Source: Shewanella cutis (lineage in GTDB: Bacteria; Pseudomonadota; Gammaproteobacteria; Enterobacterales; Shewanellaceae). Taken from it: a stretch of DNA of 64,000 nucleotides. The translations under genes and the position numbers were made by a program. The stretch spans positions 1 to 64,000 of the forward strand of contig NZ_JACSDI010000017.1 of the NCBI RefSeq assembly GCF_022410515.1, given 5' to 3'. The notes under the pieces were generated by a model. It saw only the letters and a list, made by a program, of their open reading frames with translations. It was not told the DNA's origin and searched no databases. Positions 58,368 through 64,000 of the stretch are shown in pieces (position 1 is the first letter of the stretch; each line of letters begins with the position of its first letter).

Positions 58368-59036
58368 ATGAAAGTATTAATTGTTGATGACAATCATGAT
58401 GTTATAGAAACAATCATGGACTATTTAACCCTCGAAGGCATTATTGCTGACTGCGCCTATCACGGTGAAAGCGCCATCAATTTAATACAGCAAAACCATT
58501 ATGACGTGATCATTATGGATATTATGATGCCCAAATTAGACGGTATTCGTACGGTCAAAAAACTGCGCGAAGAGCTGTTTTGTAATACACCAATTTTGTT
58601 TTTAACCGCCAGAGATAGCCTGCAGGACAAAATTGATTCCTTTACCTCGGGCGGTGATGACTTTTTAAATAAACCCTTCGCCATGGAAGAACTGTGCCTG
58701 CGTCTACGGTCACTGCATAACCGCGGGCCGCGTTTAGATGTAGGCATATTGCGCTTTGGTGAAATCAGCTTAAATGTCGCAACCCAGCAAGTATGCCGCG
58801 CGGGTAAGGAAATCAAGCTGAGTAAAATCCAACGCACGATTTTGACGCTACTGCTCAAACGTGCCCCTGCTATTGTGAGTAAAGAACAAGTTATCGATGC
58901 AGTTTGGGGTGACGAAGCCCCCTGTAGCGACGCGCTTCGTAGCCATATTTACGGCCTGCGCAGTGCATTGGACAAAGGCTTTACAGATTCCAAACTAGAG
59001 ACGATTCATGGCCAAGGTTACCGACTCATCCCCTAA
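58368..59036 (+). CDS. OmpR-family response regulator (BOF/DUF5666 system)
   Basis: This 222-residue regulator has phosphoacceptor Asp51 (IMDIMMPKLDG), Thr80 and Lys102 (FLNKPFAMEEL). Its winged helix spans about residues 122-220 (LSKIQRTILTLLLKRAPAIVSKEQVIDAVW, LRSHIYGLRSALDKG, IHGQGYRLIP). It is similar to the regulator at 43343, sharing KPFAMEEL and the LRSHI helix. The kinase gene starts inside its last 29 bases. A direct-repeat operator candidate lies just upstream, suggesting autoregulation. Confidence 0.93.
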   Translation: MKVLIVDDNHDVIETIMDYLTLEGIIADCAYHGESAINLIQQNHYDVIIMDIMMPKLDGIRTVKKLREELFCNTPILFLTARDSLQDKIDSFTSGGDDFLNKPFAMEELCLRLRSLHNRGPRLDVGILRFGEISLNVATQQVCRAGKEIKLSKIQRTILTLLLKRAPAIVSKEQVIDAVWGDEAPCSDALRSHIYGLRSALDKGFTDSKLETIHGQGYRLIP

Positions 59037-60300
59037 GCCATTGCCGAGCTTATATAAAAAAATCCGCCTAACGTTTTTAGTGCTCACAAGCCTAATGTTC
59101 GCGATATTCTGGGGCTTGATTTATATCGCCGAAGAACAAATTGAGGTCATTAGCCTTGAACACAAACTGGCGACCGAAACCCGCGAATATCAGAAAAACT
59201 ATCAACGATTTGGCGATAAAGCCCAGCTCCCCGATATCCACGAACTCACCACCTATTGGAGCAAAGAGTTTGTGCCGCAATGGCTGCAAGCTTATCAACA
59301 AACGGGTTTTTATGAGCACCAATTGGGCGCCGAAGATAAGCACTTTTTAATTTCGCCGCACCCATCAGGGCAAGGTTTATTGTATGTGGTGTATAAGGAT
59401 GATGCGGATGACTTTCTCGATGGGTATGAGGACAGACTGCATTTTTTGATATCCCTCTTCGGGGTAGGTTTACTGCTGTTCATCATGGCCTATGGCTTGT
59501 ATTTTGTGCGGCTACTATCGGCACCATTTTTTGAAATTGAACGAAAAATCAATGCGCTGACGCCAGAGGAGCCGAGCTTTATCCCTAGCACACCTTACCG
59601 TGAAACCCGCCATATCGAACAAACGCTACTGGAAAATAAAGCCAAAATTGCCGCCTATTTTACTCGGGAGCAGGAGTTTAGCCGCTTTGCCTCCCATGAA
59701 CTGCGCACGCCCATTATGGTGATCCAAGGCTCGACAGAATTGCTAAAAAAACTGCCAAACAGCCCGAACGAAGCCCAGCAGCGGATCGCTAACAAAGCCA
59801 TTGCCCGCATTGATTACGCAGGCCAACAGATGAAAACCCTCACCGAAACCTTTTTGTTATTAGGCAAGGAACAGATTGAATCGCAACACTACGATCAAGT
59901 TGATTTAGCCGCACGGCTTACGCAGCTATTAAGTGAAATGGCGCAGCATTTTGCTAAACACGAAATCCGCCATCAGCTCAGCGTTAACCAAAATACCGCC
60001 ATTTGCGCACCGGTGAGTTTTGTGGACATAGTGATAGGCAACTTAATTAAAAATGCCTTTAACTACAGCAGTGGCGATATTGAAATCACGCTGAATAACA
60101 ATCAACTAACCATAAAAAATCCGCTTAGCCACCACAACGCCGAGCCCACGGGCTATGGCTGTGGTTTGATCATTATTGAACGGATAAGCGAGCGCATGGG
60201 GTGGCACTTTTCGGCCCAAAGCCTAGGGAATGACTATCTGGCAACAATCCAATTTATGGATAACGGCGAGCAAAAACAGCATCTAAATGAATCCGCTTAA
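59008..60300 (+). CDS. sensor histidine kinase (BOF/DUF5666 system)
   Basis: This 430-residue kinase has membrane helices near residues 21-41 and 147-168, a periplasmic sensor of about 100 residues and phosphoacceptor His230 in FSRFASHELRTPIMV. The N box is IGNLIKNAFNYS. As in the kinase at 42115, the G1 box Asp is missing: the strand reads LTIKNPLSHHN, followed by GYGCGLIIIERI as the G2 box. The start overlaps the regulator gene in another frame, with GAGACG upstream. The downstream BOF gene is 90 bases away. Confidence 0.9.
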   Translation: MAKVTDSSPKPLPSLYKKIRLTFLVLTSLMFAIFWGLIYIAEEQIEVISLEHKLATETREYQKNYQRFGDKAQLPDIHELTTYWSKEFVPQWLQAYQQTGFYEHQLGAEDKHFLISPHPSGQGLLYVVYKDDADDFLDGYEDRLHFLISLFGVGLLLFIMAYGLYFVRLLSAPFFEIERKINALTPEEPSFIPSTPYRETRHIEQTLLENKAKIAAYFTREQEFSRFASHELRTPIMVIQGSTELLKKLPNSPNEAQQRIANKAIARIDYAGQQMKTLTETFLLLGKEQIESQHYDQVDLAARLTQLLSEMAQHFAKHEIRHQLSVNQNTAICAPVSFVDIVIGNLIKNAFNYSSGDIEITLNNNQLTIKNPLSHHNAEPTGYGCGLIIIERISERMGWHFSAQSLGNDYLATIQFMDNGEQKQHLNESA

Positions 60301-60303
60301 ATT

Positions 60304-60320
60304 CTTCACAACTGCTTCAC
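60304..60320 (-). promoter_or_regulatory. direct-repeat operator candidate before the BOF gene
   Basis: On the minus strand GTGAAG-CAGTT-GTGAAG has two identical hexamers 11 bases apart (plus strand CTTCAC-N5-CTTCAC). It lies 71-87 bases before the BOF gene start and matches the element at 58336-58352. The upstream regulator is the likely binder. Confidence 0.6.
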
Positions 60321-60390
60321 GCTCGTCTTGGCATGATACTCGCCGCAGATGAGTCGCCCAGCGGCGTAAGATTAGAAAGAGGACATTTAG

Positions 60391-60780
60391 ATGAATAAAA
60401 TCACCTTAAGCATGTTAGCAATCACATTGTCATTGAGTGCCTTGTGCAGCCAAGCTGGATTTCAACCAACAACGGGCGAACCCCAATTACGTGGCGGCTT
60501 TCAAGGCCCCAGCGCACGGCAAATTATTCATGATGTCGTCAGTGCGCTCAATGCCAGCGATGACACTCAAGTGGAGTTAACCGGCCATATCATGTCGTCA
60601 ATTGGCCACGATGATTATATTTTCCGTGACAGCACGGGCGAGATTAAAATCGAAATTGACGATGATCTGTGGCTCGGACATACCGTCACGCCAGAAACCC
60701 AAGTGATTATTCGCGGTGAAGTGGATAAGGACTGGTCAGAAGTCACTATCGATGCCGACAGCATTCAACTCACTCAATAA
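60391..60780 (+). CDS. BOF (bacterial OB-fold) periplasmic protein, YgiW/YdeI-like
   Basis: This is a 129-residue exported protein with a signal peptide (cleavage near SQA-GF) and a single YgiW/NirD-type OB fold. Family landmarks are VELTGHIMSSIGHDDYIFRDSTGEIKIEIDDDLW and VIIRGEVDKDW. E. coli ygiW is next to qseBC, so its linkage here to a two-component system is a conserved theme. The E. coli relatives take part in stress tolerance and signalling. AGAGGA lies before the start. Confidence 0.85.
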   Translation: MNKITLSMLAITLSLSALCSQAGFQPTTGEPQLRGGFQGPSARQIIHDVVSALNASDDTQVELTGHIMSSIGHDDYIFRDSTGEIKIEIDDDLWLGHTVTPETQVIIRGEVDKDWSEVTIDADSIQLTQ

Positions 60781-60800
60781 CCGTATAAAAAGCCCGAATA

Positions 60801-60835
60801 AAAAAGCCAGCCTCACCTAGGCTGGCTATTGTTTT
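60801..60835 (+). terminator. rho-independent terminator after the BOF gene
   Basis: AGCCAGCC-TCACCTA-GGCTGGCT hairpin follows an A-run and is followed by ATTGTTTT. It can end the BOF gene. Confidence 0.75.
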
Positions 60836-60890
60836 CGCTCAAGCAAGCGGCACATCAGCCCCATAAGTTCAGAGGCATCCGCTTAACATC

Positions 60891-61367
60891 TTAACTTAAA
60901 GCCGCCAACACCACTTCGGCTTTACTCACTTCAAATGACTTAGGTGCTTCAACATTCAGTAACGTTACCACGCCATCATCGATAATCATCGCATAACGTT
61001 GTGAACGCACGCCGCCAAAGCCTGCGGTATCCATCTCTAATCCGAGCGCCTTAGTAAAGCTGGCATCGCCATCGGCTAGCATCAGTAGCTCAGACGCATT
61101 TTGCGCCTCGCCCCAGGCTTTCATCACAAAGGCATCGTTTACCGATACACAGGCAATTAAATCAACGCCTTTGGCTTTAAACTGATCGGCCAGCACCACA
61201 TAACCTGGCAAATGCGCTTCAGAACAGGTTGGTGTGAAAGCACCAGGCACTGCAAATAACACCACTTTTTTACCCGCAAACAGTTCGGTAACTTGATGAT
61301 TTACCATGCCATCTTTTGTTAATTGGCTTAACGTCGCCGCTGGTAATTTTTGACCTTGAGCAATCAT
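60891..61367 (-). CDS. peroxiredoxin of the Prx5 family
   Basis: This 158-residue thiol peroxidase has the peroxidatic Cys in VPGAFTPTCSEAHLPGY, with FAVPGAFTPTC the Prx5 signature, and the FGGVRSQRYAMIIDDG region. There is no fused glutaredoxin domain, so it depends on a separate reductant. It removes hydrogen peroxide and organic peroxides in the cytosol. Confidence 0.92.
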   Translation of the reverse strand: MIAQGQKLPAATLSQLTKDGMVNHQVTELFAGKKVVLFAVPGAFTPTCSEAHLPGYVVLADQFKAKGVDLIACVSVNDAFVMKAWGEAQNASELLMLADGDASFTKALGLEMDTAGFGGVRSQRYAMIIDDGVVTLLNVEAPKSFEVSKAEVVLAALS

Positions 61368-61543
61368 GTCTCTCTTCCTTTAGTTAACGTAACTCGCCCA
61401 TACTAGCCCGAATCCGACAGGATAAACACCGAGAGAAAAAGGGGGATTTGTAGCAGTGGAAGCAAATTGCTATGCGGGAATGCCCCAAGCGAATCGCAAA
61501 GTATGCACGTTAGAATGAGTCGAGGTTTCAGTGCTTAGCCTGC

Positions 61544-61846
61544 TTACTGTTTCGTCAGCATAAAACGACGCAAATCTCTTTCCGCACGCATCACAAAAAG
61601 AATTCGAACCTTTTCATCATCATACTTGTAAAAAACACGACATGGATTTACTACTACTTCACGATAATTGAGCCGCTCTAGTTCTGGTGGAATACGCCCA
61701 GAATCGGGAAAATCGACTAAACGCTCAACCTTTGCAAAAACCATTTGAACCAGTTGCTTGGCAGCAACGATATTTTCAAGCGCGATATATTCGGCAATAT
61801 CATTCAGATCAGCTAAAGCAGGTTCCGTCCAAATTATTTCAGCCAT
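61544..61846 (-). CDS. RelE/ParE superfamily toxin
   Basis: This is a 100-residue toxin of a type II module. It has the ParE/RelE pattern: IIWTEPALADLNDIAEYIALEN at the start, then YREVVVNPCRVFYKYDDEKVRILFVMRAERDLRRF. Closeness to ParE (gyrase poison) or RelE (mRNase) cannot be settled from sequence. Its start overlaps the antitoxin stop by 13 bases. Confidence 0.88.
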   Translation of the reverse strand: MAEIIWTEPALADLNDIAEYIALENIVAAKQLVQMVFAKVERLVDFPDSGRIPPELERLNYREVVVNPCRVFYKYDDEKVRILFVMRAERDLRRFMLTKQ

Positions 61847-62091
61847 TTTGACATTCTGTCCTTAGCATCTTGATGGTTGACGACTTTTCCATCCGCTAAA
61901 GCTCGCTCACCACGTGCAATACCTTCAAGGATCGCCAAACGATTTTGCATAAACTCATAATCTTCTACATCAATAAGATAAGCTGACGGTTTACCATGCT
62001 CAGTGATCAATACAGGTTCTTTCGTCTCATGCAGATCGGCAAGGATCTTAGTTGCTTGACGTTTTAGTGACGTCACGAGTTCCACTTTCAT
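61834..62091 (-). CDS. Phd/YefM family antitoxin
   Basis: This is an 85-residue antitoxin. The N-terminal Phd fold binds DNA (VTSLKRQATKILADLHETKEPVLITEHGKPSAYLIDVEDYE). The C-terminal part, with EGIARGERALADGKVV, should wrap the toxin. It leads the two-gene operon; the dyad at 62117-62136 is a likely autoregulatory operator. Confidence 0.9.
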   Translation of the reverse strand: MKVELVTSLKRQATKILADLHETKEPVLITEHGKPSAYLIDVEDYEFMQNRLAILEGIARGERALADGKVVNHQDAKDRMSKWLK

Positions 62092-62116
62092 TTGAACATC
62101 TCCCGAAAAACACTAA

Positions 62117-62136
62117 AGTGATACTATTCTATCACT
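62117..62136. promoter_or_regulatory. candidate operator of the toxin-antitoxin operon
   Basis: AGTGATA-CTATTC-TATCACT has perfect 7-bp arms, 26 bases before the antitoxin start and overlapping a TAGAAT/TAGTAT -10-like region. Phd-type antitoxins bind such palindromes. Confidence 0.6.
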
Positions 62137-62232
62137 ATTAAGCATAACAAGCTTTGAAACGGCTAACGGCAAATGCAGCGCGCAGCGGATTGATTTCGTA
62201 GTCAGTGTTTTGCTGGCAATAAAATGCGTCTG

Positions 62233-62562
62233 TTAGCGTCTGTAACTGCAAAGATGGGCAACCTCATCCTGTGTTTCTTGCGAAAACAGCGCCAATTGCT
62301 CATCAGTCAATACACCATGATGCTTCAAGGCTGCTATTTTAACGACCGCATTACTACGTTTAAGATCATCAAACATCTCAGCGATGGCATTATCTTCTTT
62401 GTTTATCACTGTCCAAAGAGCTAAGTAAGCCTCATGCTCCCTACCTTTACGGGTAGATGATATCTGCTCTATACGCTCAAAAATTGTCTCGCATGCCGAA
62501 TTGAGCAAACTCTGTTTGAGGCTGCTAAGCCTCTTCCAATCTTTTTCAGGTACAGATGACAT
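62233..62562 (-). CDS. hypothetical protein
   Basis: This 109-residue soluble protein is mostly alpha-helical and charged (KDWKRLSSLKQSLLNSACETIFERIEQ and KIAALKHHGVLTDEQLALFSQET). I do not recognise a family. The start is well supported by AGGAGA eight bases upstream. Its stop lies about 140 bases upstream of the antitoxin start, on the same strand, and it could be part of the same accessory insertion. Confidence 0.65.
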   Translation of the reverse strand: MSSVPEKDWKRLSSLKQSLLNSACETIFERIEQISSTRKGREHEAYLALWTVINKEDNAIAEMFDDLKRSNAVVKIAALKHHGVLTDEQLALFSQETQDEVAHLCSYRR

Positions 62563-62720
62563 CTGACAGTTCTCCTAATACATGAGGCTAATAAATAAGG
62601 CCACCCCAAATAAAACAAGCACATAATGCACTTTAGGTTTGCCCACAACTTACTCAGGCCAAAGTGGCCTGAATAGGGTCATTAAAAATACTTAGGCAGC
62701 ATCATCGAAAAGAATCGACG

Positions 62721-62782
62721 TTTTAAGATGGGTGTCCACTTTCTTGCAAAATCAACATTTTAGGATGAGTGTCCATTTCCTT
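62721..62782. repeat. pair of imperfect direct repeats, 25 bases each
   Basis: TTTTAAGATGGGTGTCCACTTTCTT (approximately 62721-62745) recurs with about four changes at 62758-62782. The second copy overlaps the 3' end of the next gene. This may be the remnant of a mobile or REP-type element; no transposase is present here. Confidence 0.45.
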
Positions 62783-63467
62783 CTTCATTTCCTTCTGATT
62801 TGAAAAGCATCGTATCTAAAAAAGAATTAACTTTCGATCGTATTAGCTTTATGTCGTTAAAGTTTTTATTTGAGTCAACTTCACTTTCTCTTGATATGAA
62901 ACTTAAATACATAATCAACTCCATATGTAACTCATGAATAAGTTTTAACTCATCTTTATTAAGTGAATGCTCATACTTACGAATATCAGTAACGATAGCA
63001 TTAATTGCATCAAGTGAATGAATAACACCAGAAGATGGCACTTTATTGAAAGTCACACCAATATTAGGAGACTCATGAATGCCTGAAGTATCTCCTAAAG
63101 TGACTCGACCTTCTCCCTCACCCATTGCTTTTAAAATTTCGTCTAATTTCTGACTATATTGAGTGAGATAGTTTTTCCATTGTGGTAAGTACTTTCTAGA
63201 AATACTGATCCCTTGATGGCGAGGAATAAATATATCAAAAAGCCAAAAAATAAAAGTTGCTATAGCGCCGCAAGATACATTAAACAACAGACCGGAATAA
63301 TCCCATGGAGTGAGCCAATTTTTGATACAATCTGAATTAAGTAAGATAACTGGCAAAGGAATTTTAGACTCTTTGATTGCCAAGAATATAAAGCAAAACG
63401 CAATAAAAAAGATAAAACGCTCTGAAATACTGGTCTGTTTAAAAAGTTTTTTAATTTTAAAAATCAA
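62760..63467 (-). CDS. hypothetical protein with two membrane helices
   Basis: This 235-residue protein has two membrane segments near residues 17-32 and 54-75, then a 155-residue charged cytosolic region with no family I recognise. The start is a TTG at 63467 preceded by GGGAGGA, a strong ribosome site; the ATG just upstream is in another frame and stops at once. The DNA is strongly AT-rich, unlike core genes, so it is probably acquired. Role unknown. Confidence 0.6.
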   Translation of the reverse strand: MIFKIKKLFKQTSISERFIFFIAFCFIFLAIKESKIPLPVILLNSDCIKNWLTPWDYSGLLFNVSCGAIATFIFWLFDIFIPRHQGISISRKYLPQWKNYLTQYSQKLDEILKAMGEGEGRVTLGDTSGIHESPNIGVTFNKVPSSGVIHSLDAINAIVTDIRKYEHSLNKDELKLIHELHMELIMYLSFISRESEVDSNKNFNDIKLIRSKVNSFLDTMLFKSEGNEEGNGHSS

Positions 63468-63796
63468 AGGTTCCTCCCATTTTTTATCTGATATTTAGCC
63501 AGAATATTAATATCAAAATCATGTTTATACGCCTAATCTCACCTCTGAACACTTGGTAAAATCACTCACAACTCACTGATTTAAAATTTGATTTCCACAA
63601 TAGCAAAAATTGTTCTGGGTAGAAAGTGCGCAAATGCATGATTTCTGTTTGTTTTGCGGTGTGCATTTTGAAATAAAAAAAGCAGCGTATCGATGGATAC
63701 GCTGCCTTGTTAGGGGGAGACCGACTTCTTACTCTGCGTGTATTAGTCGGTATGGTCTTTGATAAACTCAGTCACATTGCATATCAGAATCAAATC
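63468..63796. other. 329-base intergenic region
   Basis: It contains the terminator at 63675-63705 for the incoming minus-strand gene and then the AT-rich upstream region of the membrane protein gene. No other gene or site was seen. Confidence 0.5.
63675..63705 (-). terminator. rho-independent terminator
   Basis: GCAGCGTATC-GATG-GATACGCTGC has perfect 10-bp arms, followed on the minus strand by seven T. It ends the gene that enters at the right edge of the window. Confidence 0.9.
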
Positions 63797-64000
63797 TTAA
63801 ATAAACTCTTCACGTTTACGCAGTACCGCCAACAGTCCTAGACCAAGCAGAGCGAAGAAAGAAACTGCGCCGCCTTCATCTACAATGATCACCTCGCTTG
63901 AGCTATCGCGGTCACGACTTTCTAGCGGCAATGCGTACAAACCATCGGTATTATCGGCGCTAATGCTTGCCACGATACCGCTGTAACCGACCTCATAGAC
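63797..64000 (-). CDS. C-terminal fragment of an exported protein with a GlyGly-CTERM-like tail
   Basis: Reading the minus strand from the window edge gives 67 codons then TAA. The last part is an acidic/Gly motif (IVDEGGAVS), a hydrophobic helix (FFALLGLGLLAVL) and a basic end (RKREEF). This is the shape of a GlyGly-CTERM signal processed by a rhombosortase. The upstream part (DGLYALPLESRDRDSSSE) looks like a linker. The start lies beyond the window, so the protein's identity is unknown. Confidence 0.7.
   Translation of the reverse strand, partial: VYEVGYSGIVASISADNTDGLYALPLESRDRDSSSEVIIVDEGGAVSFFALLGLGLLAVLRKREEFI

Noticed and set aside
62162-62237. GCTAAC...GTTAGC pair near the toxin-antitoxin genes resembling an integron attC site
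   Set aside because: The inner sequence does not give the second pair of attC boxes at the right spacing and the R-box bases do not fit RYYYAAC/GTTRRRY, so I do not call it.

Overview
The window is a stretch of gammaproteobacterial chromosome, almost certainly Shewanella (close to S. oneidensis or the MR-4/MR-7 group). The strongest markers are a 187-residue tetraheme CymA (9632-10195) and a 582-residue urocanate reductase with Tyr373 (39343-41091). The ftsY-ftsE-ftsX-rpoH, lexA-sulA, ompR-envZ and greB-tex arrangements fit the same placement. Most of it is core genome. AT-rich accessory-looking patches lie at 1-2450, 41.1-42.1 kb and 62.6-63.6 kb. I saw no tRNA, rRNA, CRISPR array or intact insertion sequence.

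Layout. 0-2.5 kb: a DUF4239-like membrane protein and a DUF5666-type lipoprotein. 2.5-8 kb: rpoH, ftsX, ftsE and ftsY on the minus strand, divergent from rsmD and a DUF1145 gene. 8-10.2 kb: a GlxA-type regulator divergent from a cysteine hydrolase, then cymA. 10.6-17.3 kb: a copper/heavy-metal cluster of small secreted Cys/His proteins plus a CusB/CusA pair with no outer-membrane channel gene. 17.5-24.6 kb: RNase T2, VOC protein, tryptophan-type permease, plsB, lexA-sulA. 25-34 kb: a complete aa3-type cytochrome c oxidase locus with assembly factors and heme A synthesis; subunit II carries two cytochrome c domains. 34-39 kb: polysaccharide deacetylase, MATE exporter, S9 peptidase, nfuA. 39.3-44.8 kb: a minus-strand series of LuxR-type regulator, response regulator, histidine kinase, outer-membrane protein and urdA. 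44.9-54.8 kb: comF, bioH, a Gln-rich protein, an LTA-synthase-like sulfatase, tex, greB, ompR, envZ. 54.9-60.8 kb: a chemoreceptor, a second DUF5666 lipoprotein, and a two-component system followed by a BOF (YgiW-like) protein. 60.9-64 kb: peroxiredoxin, a Phd/ParE-type toxin-antitoxin pair, two unknown genes and the 3' end of a gene with a GlyGly-CTERM-like tail.

The two most interesting units are sensory. (1) The region around 58.3-60.8 kb: a response regulator, a kinase and a periplasmic BOF protein, divergent from a DUF5666 lipoprotein. Nearly the same 11-bp-period repeat, GT(C/G)AAG-N5-GTGAAG, lies before the regulator gene and, inverted, before the BOF gene. This implies a self-contained QseBC/YgiW-like envelope-sensing regulon. 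(2) The urdA region: three regulators lie upstream of an outer-membrane protein and urocanate reductase, and two perfect inverted repeats lie just before the outer-membrane protein gene. This suggests a dedicated sense-import-respire pathway. The kinases of these two systems resemble each other and both lack the usual Asp of the ATP-binding G1 box.
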